26,549 nt of DNA from an uncultured Trueperaceae bacterium (GCA_937907415.1 CALCHY010000214.1:1-26549), one strand, 5' to 3'; positions 5,245 through 14,341 are shown, numbered from the stretch's first letter. Translations and numbers: made by a program. The notes: a model not told the origin generated them from the sequence alone.

Positions 5245-5743
5245 GTCCGTCCATGATGCCCCAGACGTTGCTCATGTTGGTTGTGCCGGGGAATCCTGTA
5301 CCTGCGGTGAGGCGGCCGGCACCTGGCGTGACGAGGGACGACCACGTCTGCGCGGCGCGGGCGACGGAGTACCAAGTGCGGAAGTTGCCGCTGTGGGCGG
5401 AGAGCGCGTACGCGACGCCGGAATCGAGGTTGATGGGGGTGCTGAGCGCGCCTTCCACCCATGCGTCCTTGATGGCGTTGACGGTGACGCTGCCGAGGAG
5501 GGTTGTGTCGCTGACGCGCCAGACTCTGAGGACTTCGCCGACGCTGTCCGCGCCGAGGTAGAGGCGCAGGGCGGTGAGGGTCAGGTTTTTCGTCGGCGTG
5601 ATGGTGTACCCGATCTGGCTGGCGTCCGTGTTCGGTGATGGGCTGGCGACGCTCGGCGATTGATAGATGCGCTCTGCGGTTGGTGGTGGTCCAGTCTGTT
5701 TGCGGGTCTGCCCGAAGGTCGTCAGGAGGCCCAGTGCGTTCAC
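5228..5743 (-). CDS. Putative tail-fibre-associated protein with beta-sandwich domain
   Basis: A 171-residue protein, last gene of the structural operon. The GTG at 5743 overlaps the preceding stop as GTGA, which decides the start; longer versions lack support. A central region (IGYTITPTKNLTLTALRLYL, then VWRVSDTTLLGSVTVNAIKDAWVEG and a strand pair ending LSAHSGN) has the beta-strand spacing of DUF4082-like or carbohydrate-binding modules seen in phage appendages. A receptor-binding or fibre-tip accessory role is inferred from position after the fibre gene. No enzyme motif is visible. The 3' end overlaps the convergent regulator gene. Confidence 0.55.
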   Translation of the reverse strand: MNALGLLTTFGQTRKQTGPPPTAERIYQSPSVASPSPNTDASQIGYTITPTKNLTLTALRLYLGADSVGEVLRVWRVSDTTLLGSVTVNAIKDAWVEGALSTPINLDSGVAYALSAHSGNFRTWYSVARAAQTWSSLVTPGAGRLTAGTGFPGTTNMSNVWGIMDGLIAER

Positions 5744-6729
5744 GCGACGCCGCCAGAGAGCAGCCACGTGTCCGTGGCGAGTTTGGTGAGGCTCGCTGTG
5801 GCCCATTGTCCGGTGAGGTCGTCGTCGCCTGGGGTCGTGCCGTTGATTGTGACGCCGCTCGCGCCAGCGACTGACACGAGGCCAGCGCCCAACTGGGCCA
5901 ACGCGATGACGGTGCCGACCGGGAACGCCACGCTCGCGTTGGTGGGCACCGTCAGGGCGACCGGACTGGCGTTGTTGAGGGTCACGAGCTTGCCAGCGTC
6001 AGCCAGCACGAGCGTGTAGCTGGTGCCGGTCTGCGCGTTGATCGAGATGGTCGAGCCGCCGCTTGGGGCAGTCACGAACTCGAGCGCGGTCGCGCCACTG
6101 TTGACTGCTACGAACTTCCCGCCAGCGCCAGAGTAGGAGCCTGGTGTGTCAGTGAGGCCAACGAAGTCGGTTGCGCCGCCGCCGCCGTGTCGCGGCACCG
6201 GCGCGTCCGTGACCACGCTGTCGATCGTGAGTGTGCCGGCCCCGGTCTTGGTGACGCGAGCGACGGGCACCCCACCGTCCGGGAGGGGCGGGTAGTTGCT
6301 GGCGTCACCCTCGACCACCTCAAGGCGACCCCAGGCGCTGAGGAGGTTATGCGTGAGGCTCTCGCCAGTGGTGGCGTCCGTGAACGTGTGCGACGTCGTG
6401 GCACCGGCCGCGGCGCTGATCACCACGAGGCACTTAGTGCCGCTGGCCACGCTGGCGAGGTCAACGGACTGGTCGGCGACAGCCACGAGGGTCTTGGCGT
6501 CCGTCGTAACTCCGAGGCGGCCTTGCACGCGCACCAGTGCAGCGCTCGGGTTGGTGACACTCCCAGGAATCACAACTCCGCCGGAGCTCCAAACCGCTTG
6601 CGCTAGGTACTCCAGCACGTCAGTGATCGTGCCGTGCGCGGCGTCAAGGTGCGCCTCGAGGATCGTCACGTCTCCGTTGGCGTTCGCTGGCAGGTCGGCG
6701 ACGCGTGTGTACGGCCTGTAAGTCGGCAT
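5740..6729 (-). CDS. Putative tail fibre protein
   Basis: A 329-residue protein from the ATG at 6729 with GGAGG seven bases upstream; an in-frame TTG at 6735 is less likely. The N-terminal 60 residues (RPYTRVADLPANANGDV, then ILEAHLDAAHGTITDVLEYL) look like a helical attachment segment. The middle contains the fibre-type repeat FVGLTDTPGSYSGAGGKFV with VNSGATALEFV, and the C-terminal third (SYTLVLADAGKLVTLNNA and VALTVPTNASVAFPVGTVIA) is a beta domain often found in phage fibres. It is coupled to the tail tip gene upstream and to a small appendage protein downstream. Receptor binding is inferred from the family pattern and position. Confidence 0.7.
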   Translation of the reverse strand: MPTYRPYTRVADLPANANGDVTILEAHLDAAHGTITDVLEYLAQAVWSSGGVVIPGSVTNPSAALVRVQGRLGVTTDAKTLVAVADQSVDLASVASGTKCLVVISAAAGATTSHTFTDATTGESLTHNLLSAWGRLEVVEGDASNYPPLPDGGVPVARVTKTGAGTLTIDSVVTDAPVPRHGGGGATDFVGLTDTPGSYSGAGGKFVAVNSGATALEFVTAPSGGSTISINAQTGTSYTLVLADAGKLVTLNNASPVALTVPTNASVAFPVGTVIALAQLGAGLVSVAGASGVTINGTTPGDDDLTGQWATASLTKLATDTWLLSGGVA

Positions 6730-6731
6730 GG

Positions 6732-9461
6732 TCAATCCTCCAGTTGATAGGTCGAGAGACCGTAGGCGCTGCGCCGATACGCGCGGGCGGCGGCTCTGGA
6801 TCCACTCGGGGCTTCCGTCGACTCGACATCAATCGTGAGCGAGCTGGTGCTGCCCTGCGCCGTGTGCGCCTCGCTGTAGTCAAGCGCGGTGATGCGGCCG
6901 GTGATCCCGAGTGCGGGCACGGCGGCGGCGCGGCCGACATGGTGCGGTCGCACCGCGTAACCATCAGCGCGGGCCGGCACGATGGTCAACTGCCGGACGA
7001 CCTTGGGGGTGAGATTCTCCTCCACGATGCCCCTGGCGAGCGCCAGTGCGGTCTCGGGGCTAACCACGTACGGTAGTTCCGGCGCGTGGTAGGCGCGGTT
7101 CGGGTAGAGGCTCTGCGACTCGGACAGGCCGGGCACGTTGGCGCCGTCCTCCCACAGACCGTTCGCGCCGCGCGCGAAGCCAAACCGATACGTCTCCAGC
7201 GTCCCCTCGGTGAATGCGGTGCCGGTGCCGTTGAGCTTGAGGACGATGCCCCAAAGGTAGTAGGTCGTGCTACCGAAGATCAGCACCTCGGGTTTGAAGC
7301 CGAACTCGGCGAAGCGCGCGTTCCCGACGCGGACCTCGATGCCGGGCTGCTCCCCGGCGCGCCAGCGGCCGTAGACGCTGCCTTGCGCGCCGTACGGACT
7401 CGGTGCGAAGTCGTTCGTCTGCCGCGGGAACTGGAAGTCGAAGAGTTTGACCTCGACGCCGCTGGCTGGCAACGCGGCGGTGTCACTGTACGTGTTGACC
7501 TGCGCCGCGGCGTCGTGCGACGTGGTGTCGTGCCACCGTTCGGCCCACTCCTCGACCTCAAACGCGACCGTGATGTTCCCGCCCGGTTGCGCGACCACGA
7601 GCGGGTCAGCTGGCCAGAACCACGTGCCGGACTGGCCGACGGTGTTCGCAAGTTCGAGGAAGGAGCCGGGGGTGGCGAGCGGCTCGGCCATCGGCCCGTA
7701 CTCGGGGTTAGCCCCGAACGCCCCCGCCATGACTTGCTTAGGGCTGCGCAGCACGAGCGCACCCGCCTGCATGATCTGCTGCGCCGGCGTGAACTCCCGC
7801 CGCCGCACCGGCAGCACCGCCTGATTCACGACGGTGTCCGCGGACTCGCTGGTCACCTCGTCAGGTGCAAGGTCAGCCAACGTCAACGCGAGGGACTCGC
7901 TGCTGCTCGTCGTGGCGTCGGGGCGGAACACGAACGTGACGCTGTACAAGCTGCCCACACTCACGTCCACGTCGGGCGTCGGCCACACCATCGCCTGCAC
8001 AACCGCGGCGTCCCACGTGAGCCGCACATCGACCCCGCCGACGGTCACGATCTCCGCAGCCGCGCCCTGCACCAGCGGGTCGGGCAGCGAGCCGCTCACA
8101 GCCACGCCGTCCACTGTCCCGACCCACTCCACCTCGGGTGCCCGCGTGGTGCTCCACGGAGCCCTGACGGTGCTCCTCACTGGCTCCCTATCCAGCGGTT
8201 GCCGGCGGCGATGCACGGTGAGGCGCAATCCGATGGTGTCGAGCCACGCCGGAGGCGAGACACTCAGGCGGTCCTGGTAGTCGGCGCGGAACGTGTACCC
8301 GCGGAACGGCCCGAAGAACCGCTCCAACCACTCGTAGAGTGACTCGGGATTCTCCTGGTTCGGTTGGATGACGAACGCTTCCGCAGTGGGTGTCACCAGC
8401 TCGTCCCCAACCCGCAGGCTGAACTCTGGCACGTTCGGGTCGAACGGCACCCCGTAGTAGGTGAGGAACCGCACGAGGCACTCGCGGAGCGTCAAAGGAG
8501 TGGGTACGCCGCCCTGACCCGCGACGAGGATGAGGCTCTCGGTGGGGGTGACGCGGCCGAGCGTGGCGAGGAGCGTCTCCCCCGCGTACGTGACGAGGCC
8601 ACCGCTGATGCTCTTGTCCCTGACGGCGAACGCGTACCAGTCGTCGCTGCTCAACTGGTCGCCTAGGGCGTAGCGGCTCCCGACCGGCAGGTCGACGAGC
8701 TGGAAGAACGTGGCGTCGACGGTGGGGTCGGCGAACATGCCGGTCAGGGCCTCGCTGAAGTGCACGGTGACAGGCGCGTCCAGGCGCGGAGCCTCAGCGC
8801 CCTCCTGCACCTCGTGGAATAGAACGCCCGAACTCGGCGGCGTGATCGTGTTGAACTGCCCCGCAATGAGGGAAGGGTACCCAACTAGCGGCCGGTTGGT
8901 GTCGGCGTGCAGCACGTCGATTTGCCAGGCAGGTTCGCCAGCGCTCGCAGGCCATAGCTTTGCGCGCACGCGTGTTGCATGCTCCTCCTCAATCGCCTGG
9001 AGGCGCAGCCAGTACGTGCCGTCCGGAAGGGGTCCGACGGTCGCCGTGGCCATCGGACCAGTTCCGCCGCCGCCAAACTCGTCGCCCCTGACCGTTTCGA
9101 AGCCACGTAACCGCAGTCCCACGCCGCTCGCTTCGGCGAACAGCCAGTACCCGCTGTCGTAAGCGTCCTGACAACGCACACCGATGCCCCACCCGAGTTG
9201 CGCTTGCATGGGATGGTAAACGTTGCGGATGGTGACGCGCGCACGGAAATCGGTGTTCGCTGCTGCGCCCTTAGCGCGCCACTCCCACACGTTCGCCGCT
9301 GACCGATCCCCGCCGGTAACGCCGGTGCCCGCTGGATAGACGATGTGCGCCCCGCCCGCGGGTGACGCCACCTGCAGCAGCGGATTTGAGGCGGTAGCGC
9401 GGGTCTTAACGAACCCGGCTGGTAGGCTCCCTGGTGTTTGGCCGGAGAAGTCCTCCCTCAC
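6732..9461 (-). CDS. Large tail tip / baseplate hub protein with lectin-like N-terminus
   Basis: A 909-residue protein whose GTG overlaps the previous stop (GTGA). The first about 200 residues (DFSGQTPGSLPAGF, WEWRAKGAAANTDFRARV, DSGYWLFAE, DGTYWLRLQA) have the strand pattern of a concanavalin A/LamG-like jelly roll, which often binds or cleaves glycans. The rest is beta-rich with a segment around LVRFLTYYGVPFDPNVPEF and a C-terminal region (VSPETALALARGIVEENLTP, then ITALDYSEAHTAQGSTSSLT) resembling hub proteins that bind the end of the tail tube. It lies two genes after the tape measure, the usual place of tail-associated proteins. I see no catalytic residues I can defend. Confidence 0.65.
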   Translation of the reverse strand: MREDFSGQTPGSLPAGFVKTRATASNPLLQVASPAGGAHIVYPAGTGVTGGDRSAANVWEWRAKGAAANTDFRARVTIRNVYHPMQAQLGWGIGVRCQDAYDSGYWLFAEASGVGLRLRGFETVRGDEFGGGGTGPMATATVGPLPDGTYWLRLQAIEEEHATRVRAKLWPASAGEPAWQIDVLHADTNRPLVGYPSLIAGQFNTITPPSSGVLFHEVQEGAEAPRLDAPVTVHFSEALTGMFADPTVDATFFQLVDLPVGSRYALGDQLSSDDWYAFAVRDKSISGGLVTYAGETLLATLGRVTPTESLILVAGQGGVPTPLTLRECLVRFLTYYGVPFDPNVPEFSLRVGDELVTPTAEAFVIQPNQENPESLYEWLERFFGPFRGYTFRADYQDRLSVSPPAWLDTIGLRLTVHRRRQPLDREPVRSTVRAPWSTTRAPEVEWVGTVDGVAVSGSLPDPLVQGAAAEIVTVGGVDVRLTWDAAVVQAMVWPTPDVDVSVGSLYSVTFVFRPDATTSSSESLALTLADLAPDEVTSESADTVVNQAVLPVRRREFTPAQQIMQAGALVLRSPKQVMAGAFGANPEYGPMAEPLATPGSFLELANTVGQSGTWFWPADPLVVAQPGGNITVAFEVEEWAERWHDTTSHDAAAQVNTYSDTAALPASGVEVKLFDFQFPRQTNDFAPSPYGAQGSVYGRWRAGEQPGIEVRVGNARFAEFGFKPEVLIFGSTTYYLWGIVLKLNGTGTAFTEGTLETYRFGFARGANGLWEDGANVPGLSESQSLYPNRAYHAPELPYVVSPETALALARGIVEENLTPKVVRQLTIVPARADGYAVRPHHVGRAAAVPALGITGRITALDYSEAHTAQGSTSSLTIDVESTEAPSGSRAAARAYRRSAYGLSTYQLED

Positions 9462-9907
9462 GGACCCACCGGCCGTGTTTCAAGCAGACCACTGCCGCGC
9501 CCACACCGGTAATCCGCCCGGTAGACGAGGAGGCTGAGGCCGTCCCCCGACCCGCGAGCTGACGCCGACGTGATCGACACCACGCCGTACTCCACCTGCT
9601 CGGGCACCAGCATGCCCGTCCACGGGTCGATCTCGCGCCACGTGACCTTCAGCAGGCTCCCGCCTGGGTCGGTGATGCACAACCAGGCGTTGGATCGGTT
9701 CCGTTGCTGCTCTACGTTCTCGCTCGCGAACGGTTCTAAGTCCGCGCGCCGCAACCGCGCCGGGCTCGCCCGCGACTTGAGGGGATCCTGCCACGTCACC
9801 GTCAGGTTCCCGACCGCGTCCCTGACGAACTCCGCGTCACCGTAGATCGTGGTCGATTCAGCCGTCGCGATGCGTTCGAGCGTGATGTAGGGGTCCTGGA
9901 ACGCCAC
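9458..9907 (-). CDS. Tail protein of unknown function (distal tail position)
   Basis: A 149-residue protein with a GTG at 9907, two bases after the tape measure stop and preceded by AAAGGA. The sequence (FQDPYITLERIATAEST, LTVTWQDPLKSRASPARL, GGSLLKVTWREIDPWTG, LSLLVYRADYRCGRGSG) is a mix of strands without signal peptide or membrane segment. Its position between the tape measure and the tail hub is that of distal tail proteins, but it is shorter than most of them and I do not recognise the family. It probably caps or connects the tube end. Function rests on synteny only. Confidence 0.55.
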   Translation of the reverse strand: MAFQDPYITLERIATAESTTIYGDAEFVRDAVGNLTVTWQDPLKSRASPARLRRADLEPFASENVEQQRNRSNAWLCITDPGGSLLKVTWREIDPWTGMLVPEQVEYGVVSITSASARGSGDGLSLLVYRADYRCGRGSGLLETRPVGP

Positions 9908-9909
9908 GG

Positions 9910-12900
9910 CTATCCTTTCCTCGGCACGCGGGCCTGGAGGTCCTCGGCGACCTTCTGGACGAACGAGCGCATCTTGGCTTCCCAGGCGGGGTCACCGAAG
10001 GACGCGCCCGGCTGCACCTGCACCGTCGCACTCAAGTTGTAGGTGACGCTCGGCGCACCGCTCACGGCGGCCTTGGCCGCCGTCGCTGGCCGCTCAGCGA
10101 TCTGCTTGCGCTGTTGACTACCGATGAGCATGCTCGCGACCAGCGCCAAGCCGCCGAGAACCCAGCCCGTGGGACCGAGCGCGCCCATGACCCCACCCGC
10201 GCCGCCCGTGGCCGACTGTGCTGCTAGGGACGATGCGATGCTCGCCGTCAGCTCCTTGGTGATCGGGCCGATTATGGCCTTGAGCATCTCATCCAAGAAG
10301 AAGTCGCTGGCGTTCCCGAGGGCGTTGCGCAACGCGCCGCTGATGTCCCCGCTCTGAATCCCCGACACGATGGCCTTGGGGAACGAAGTCGCGATGTCCA
10401 TCAGGCGGCCGGCTATGGCCTCCGCCTCCGCCTCGATGGAGTCGCCAGCGCTCTTGTCCTTCGCCGCCTGCTCTTGCAGGTTCAGGGCCTGCCGCAACTC
10501 ATTGAGGAGCGCCTGGAAGAACGCGAGGCGAGACTCGAGCATGGCTAGCGTGGCGGTGTCCGGCCCGGCCGCAATGTCGGCCTGGATGCGCGCGATGGTC
10601 GCCTCGGTCTCGCGCAACGCCGTCTTTATCTGGTCGATGCTGCCCATGCCGGGAATCTTCGCGTCAGGGACCTCGGCGTTAAGGGTCGCCAGCGCGCCGC
10701 GTGCCGCTGCCAACGCGGCCACCAGCTCGTAGTACCGGTCGCTGCCTTCCTCGACGATGGGCAGTAGCCGCTCGATGGCCGAGATCTGCCCCTCAAGGGC
10801 GGCCTGTACGTCGTCGCGTGTCGCGACGCCCAAGGTGCGTTGCGCCTGCGCGAGCTTGACGAGCGAGCCGCTCGCCCGCTCCGCGAGGGTGGGGCCAGCC
10901 GCGTTACCGGCGTAACCGGGGTACAGGTTGGCGAGCGCCTGCCGCGCCGCTGCATCACGAGCCTCTCGCTCCAGGCGAGCCTGCCGCGCGGCCGCGAAAG
11001 CAGCCTCTCGCGCCTCGAGCTCCGCCTGCGCCTCCGCTGCCGCCTTCAGGGAGGCCGTGTACTCGTTGTGCGCCTCGATGACGCGGCGCAGGGCGGTGTC
11101 CTCGCGGCGCTGCTCCCGCGCGGCTATGCGAGCGTCTAACGCCGCCTGCGCCGCCGCTGCGTCCTTGAGGCTCTGCGTGTACTGCTGGTGCGCTTCAACG
11201 ACGCGCATGGTGGCGCGATCCTCACGCCGCTGCTCCCGCGCCTTGATGCGCTCCTCTAACGCCGCCTGCGCCGCCGCTGCGTCCTTCAACGACTGCGTGT
11301 ACTGCTGGTGGGCCTCCACGACGCGCAGTAGCGCCCGGTCTTCCCTCCGCTGGGCTCGAGCCGTCTGCCGTGACGCCACCTCGTCCTGCGCCGCCTGCGC
11401 GGCCTTGAGGGAGTCCGTGTACTCCCGGTGCGCGTCTATGACCCGCTGCAGTTCAGCCTCGGCTTTCTCGGCGGCGGTCTTGTCCAGCCGCGCCAGCTCG
11501 TCGAGGAGGACCTTGCGGGTACGCAGCACGGCGGTCGACTGCTCGGGGCTCGCCGCGCGTTCGTACAGGCCGTCCACGCGCCGCAGGTGCGCCGCGACGG
11601 CGTCCTCGTACTGCTCCGCGCTCAACTTCCCTTGCTCGTACGCCAACTTCAGGCGCTGCAGGTCGTTCTGCACGCGTTGCGCTTCCTCAGCCAGCGGGTC
11701 CTTCGTGACGCCCGCTGCCTTCGCGGCCTGCTGCGCGGTCGCGTACAGGCCCTTCTTCGCAGCGACCTCCGCCTCAAGCACCTTGATGCGCGCGGCAGAC
11801 TGCCGTTCCTCCTCAGTGGTCGCGGCGGCCGCGAAGCGGGCGCGTTCCGCCTCCAACTCCTTCTCGACCGCAGCGAGGTTCCGATACGCCTCGGCCGTCG
11901 CGGCGGCGGCAGCTGCAGCCTGCTCGCGCGTGACGCCAGCCGGAAGCGGCCCGAACGGTGTGTCCGTCGACCAACCAGCCTGACGCCGAGCAAGCTCGTC
12001 AGCGTCGGCCTTCTGCTTTTTCAGGAGCTCGAAGCGGGCCTCCTCGACCGCCAGCGCTTCCTTGGCGGCCGCCAGCTCAGCCTCGCGGCGGCGATTCCCC
12101 GCCCCGTAATTGAACGTCTGGTTCGCGAGTGCCTGCTCGGCGTCCGAGACGCGCTGCCGCGCCGCGATGACGGCGTTCAGGGCGTCCGCCAACTCCTGGC
12201 CGAGCCGGTCGACGATGGTCGCCTGAAGGGCCTCGTTCGACTGTTTGATGGCGGTCGTCGTTCCCGTAATGATGAATTCCCACTGCGTCCACTTCTCAAT
12301 GAGGCCGCCAAGCAGGCCCACAAGCGCTGGGAACACGCTCTCGTTCAGGCTCAAGAGGATGGGCATCAGTTGCTCGCCCAGTTCTGCCTTGGCGTCCTTG
12401 ATGCGCGCCGCCATCTCGGCCGCAGCGCCCGCCGCGCTGTTGCGCATGGTGTCCGCCAGCGTCTGCGCGGTGCCCTCGGCGTCCGTCATGTTCTGCCGGA
12501 ACTCCTTGACGGTCTCCGACGCACTCCCGAGGTTCGCGGCCGCTGCACTCCCGAAACTGCCGGTGGCGGCCGTGAGGATCTGCAGGCCCTCCCCGCCGCG
12601 CTCAGTCAACTCGTGCAGGCCGTCCAGCACGTCGTTGAAGTTGCGGAGGTTGCCGTTGCCGTCAACGAGGCTGATGCCGAGCTTGTCCAGCTCGCCTTTC
12701 ACCGACCCGGTGGGGTTGATGAGGCTCTGCAGCACCGACCGGAGGCCCGTGCCGATGAGGCTCGCCTCCATCCCATTATTCGCGAGCACGCCCGCCATGG
12801 CCGCCAAGTCCTCGATCTCAAGCCCAGCGAGCTTCGCGGTCGGGCCGACGCGCGAGATGATATCCACCAAGTCAGATACGTTGAGGTTGCTGTCTTGCGC

Positions 12901-13539
12901 GGCTCGCGCCATGACGTCCATGACGCGGCTGGATTGACTCGTTTCGAGTCCGAGAGCCCGCAGGATGTTGCCGAGTTGCCCGGCGGTGGCTCCCAGGTCG
13001 CCGAACTTGCCGGTAGCGGCGTCGACCTCGGAGGCCGCGCCGAGGGCGCCGGTCTCGACCAGCGCGAACGCCGTCTCAGCGTCGTACCCCGCCTTCACCA
13101 GGTCACCTACGGCGAGCGAGACGTCGGTGGCGCTGAAGACCTTGGTGGCCTTGGCCGTGTCCTGAATCCTCTTGGACAGGGCGCTTAGGTTGGTCTCGCC
13201 CGCCAACTTGAGTTGCAGGAGCCCCTGCTCGTAGACGGCGAACTCACGCACCGAGTCGATCGCGAACTTCTGCGCCGCCGCAACCGCTCCACTGAACACC
13301 CCAGCGAGAGCCGCACCCAGGAACGAACCCAACGCCGCCCCGCCGAAGGTCGCCTTGAACTGGTCAGTGAAGCCCCTACCAGCAGCCTTACCGCCGGCCT
13401 TACCAGCGTCACCGCCCGACTTCTCGGTGGTCTTCTCGGCCTTCTTGAGGACGGACTCCAGGCCCTTAACGAACTCCTCTTCATTGGCGAAGCCAAGAGA
13501 GTAGACCAGATCACCAATTGTTAGGCTCTTACCGGCCAT
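9910..13539 (-). CDS. Tail tape measure protein (TP901-1/PhageMin_Tail type)
   Basis: A 1209-residue protein that sets tail length and travels to the tail tip at infection. Residues about 120-350 carry the PhageMin_Tail pattern (FSATDVSLAVGDLVKAGYD, LAAMAGVLANNGMEASLIGT, GLRSVLQSLINPTG). Hydrophobic stretches occur near residue 70 (GGAALGSFLGAALAGVFSG) and near the C-terminus (GWVLGGLALVASMLIGS), and most of the centre is alanine-rich coiled coil. Residues about 700-860 consist of tandem 40-residue repeats. At 1209 residues the tail should be roughly 180 nm by the usual 0.15 nm per residue. The ATG at 13539 sits inside a perfect inverted repeat, and the SD is weak (GGGTGA). Confidence 0.9.
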   Translation of the reverse strand: MAGKSLTIGDLVYSLGFANEEEFVKGLESVLKKAEKTTEKSGGDAGKAGGKAAGRGFTDQFKATFGGAALGSFLGAALAGVFSGAVAAAQKFAIDSVREFAVYEQGLLQLKLAGETNLSALSKRIQDTAKATKVFSATDVSLAVGDLVKAGYDAETAFALVETGALGAASEVDAATGKFGDLGATAGQLGNILRALGLETSQSSRVMDVMARAAQDSNLNVSDLVDIISRVGPTAKLAGLEIEDLAAMAGVLANNGMEASLIGTGLRSVLQSLINPTGSVKGELDKLGISLVDGNGNLRNFNDVLDGLHELTERGGEGLQILTAATGSFGSAAAANLGSASETVKEFRQNMTDAEGTAQTLADTMRNSAAGAAAEMAARIKDAKAELGEQLMPILLSLNESVFPALVGLLGGLIEKWTQWEFIITGTTTAIKQSNEALQATIVDRLGQELADALNAVIAARQRVSDAEQALANQTFNYGAGNRRREAELAAAKEALAVEEARFELLKKQKADADELARRQAGWSTDTPFGPLPAGVTREQAAAAAAATAEAYRNLAAVEKELEAERARFAAAATTEEERQSAARIKVLEAEVAAKKGLYATAQQAAKAAGVTKDPLAEEAQRVQNDLQRLKLAYEQGKLSAEQYEDAVAAHLRRVDGLYERAASPEQSTAVLRTRKVLLDELARLDKTAAEKAEAELQRVIDAHREYTDSLKAAQAAQDEVASRQTARAQRREDRALLRVVEAHQQYTQSLKDAAAAQAALEERIKAREQRREDRATMRVVEAHQQYTQSLKDAAAAQAALDARIAAREQRREDTALRRVIEAHNEYTASLKAAAEAQAELEAREAAFAAARQARLEREARDAAARQALANLYPGYAGNAAGPTLAERASGSLVKLAQAQRTLGVATRDDVQAALEGQISAIERLLPIVEEGSDRYYELVAALAAARGALATLNAEVPDAKIPGMGSIDQIKTALRETEATIARIQADIAAGPDTATLAMLESRLAFFQALLNELRQALNLQEQAAKDKSAGDSIEAEAEAIAGRLMDIATSFPKAIVSGIQSGDISGALRNALGNASDFFLDEMLKAIIGPITKELTASIASSLAAQSATGGAGGVMGALGPTGWVLGGLALVASMLIGSQQRKQIAERPATAAKAAVSGAPSVTYNLSATVQVQPGASFGDPAWEAKMRSFVQKVAEDLQARVPRKG
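10981..11440. repeat. Tandem 120-bp repeats in the tape measure gene
   Basis: About four copies lie exactly 120 bp apart, near 10981, 11101, 11221 and 11341, encoding a 40-residue unit of the form REQRRED..RVVEAHQQYT followed by SLKDAAAAQAALEERI. The two central copies are nearly identical at DNA level over long stretches; the outer copies are diverged. Unit length is a multiple of three, so copy number change would alter tail length without a frameshift. Confidence 0.85.
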
Positions 13540-13568
13540 ATTGGCTCACCCAGCCGGTGCCAATATGG
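13536..13568 (-). promoter_or_regulatory. Inverted repeat enclosing the tape measure start codon
   Basis: CCATATTGGC (13536-13545) and GCCAATATGG (13559-13568) are perfect 10-bp complements around a 13-base loop. On the minus-strand mRNA the second arm contains the tape measure ATG (13539-13537), while the weak SD GGGTGA lies in the loop. Folding should reduce initiation. Confidence 0.6.
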
Positions 13569-13573
13569 AAGAA

Positions 13574-13604
13574 GCCCCTCGCGGTGCAGCGAACACCCAG
13601 GGGC
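13574..13604. terminator. Hairpin between the HNH gene and the tape measure
   Basis: GCCCCT (13574-13579) pairs with AGGGGC (13599-13604), with an inner GGTG/CACC stem (13583-13586 and 13594-13597). On the minus strand it is followed by TTCTTCC, so it could cause partial termination before the tape measure. On the plus strand it lies in the leader of the HNH gene, before GGAGG and the GTG at 13631. Confidence 0.4.
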
Positions 13605-13630
13605 AGTAGAGCCTTCGAAGGAGGCCCCAC

Positions 13631-14341
13631 GTGCAAGAGCCTACCCCGACCAAGACGTGCCGCGACTGCGGTCGGACCTTGCCGGTCACCGACTTCTACC
13701 AGCACCACACGACCCGCGACGGCCGCAACACCTACTGCAAGGCATGCACCAAGAACCGCAGCCAGATGAACAAGGGCATCAAGAACCCGTTGGGCCGTCG
13801 GCGTTTCCCACTCGCGCCGGCGGGCTGGAAGTTCTGCACCGACTGCCACTACCTTCTGCCCCTGGCCGAATACCATTCGGACACCAAATCGCGTGACGGC
13901 CACACGTACCGCTGCAAGGAGTGCGCGAAGGCGGCCGCTATACGGTCGTACGAAGGAGACCGGGAAGGCCGCCTTGAGCGCGGCCGCGCCTACTACGAAG
14001 CGAACAGGGAGCACCTCATCGCCCGGCAGGCGAATTACGCTCGCAGATTCCCACAGAAGTACAGCCTCATCAAGCGCTCCTGGCAAGCCCGCCAACGTGC
14101 CGCAGACGGGCTGGACTTCACCTTGCGCGACATCCTCCGGGCCTACAAGTCCCAGCGAGGCCGGTGCTTCTACTGCCGCGTCCCCCTGCGCAAAGTGTTC
14201 GAGCTTGACCATGTCGTGCCGATCTCCAAGGGTGGTGGGAACGAGCCGGGAAATGTCGTGTGCGCCTGCCCCTGGTGCAACGAGAACAAGCGGGACCTCG
14301 ATGCAGACGAGTTCATGCGTCTGCACTTCAGAACCACCTGA
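13631..14341 (+). CDS. Free-standing HNH endonuclease with two zinc-ribbon repeats
   Basis: A 236-residue protein on the strand opposite to all its neighbours. The GTG at 13631 follows GGAGG. Two related zinc modules come first: C10-x2-C13 with YCKAC (C36, C39), then C69-x2-C72 with RCKEC (C95, C98), both with a DFYQHHTTRDG or EYHSDTKSRDG linker. A basic helical linker follows, then a C-terminal HNH domain: C179-x2-C182, ELDHVVPISKGGGNEPGNVV (D193, H194, N208) and CPWCNENK. It is placed between the tail chaperone and the tape measure, interrupting an otherwise coupled operon. Both features fit a homing endonuclease that inserted here. Its 3' end overlaps the T reading frame by about 14 bases. 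Confidence 0.88.
   Translation: MQEPTPTKTCRDCGRTLPVTDFYQHHTTRDGRNTYCKACTKNRSQMNKGIKNPLGRRRFPLAPAGWKFCTDCHYLLPLAEYHSDTKSRDGHTYRCKECAKAAAIRSYEGDREGRLERGRAYYEANREHLIARQANYARRFPQKYSLIKRSWQARQRAADGLDFTLRDILRAYKSQRGRCFYCRVPLRKVFELDHVVPISKGGGNEPGNVVCACPWCNENKRDLDADEFMRLHFRTT

Noticed and set aside
7086..8342. Plus-strand open frame of 418 codons
   Set aside because: Antisense to the tail hub gene; composition is Arg/His/Gly-rich as expected from a GC-rich shadow frame, with no ribosome site.
10981..11440. CRISPR array from regular spacing
   Set aside because: The 120-bp units are coding, in frame, and have no short repeat/spacer structure.
11428..13188. Plus-strand open frame of 586 codons
   Set aside because: Shadow of the tape measure gene; long only because of GC bias. 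No family motif.
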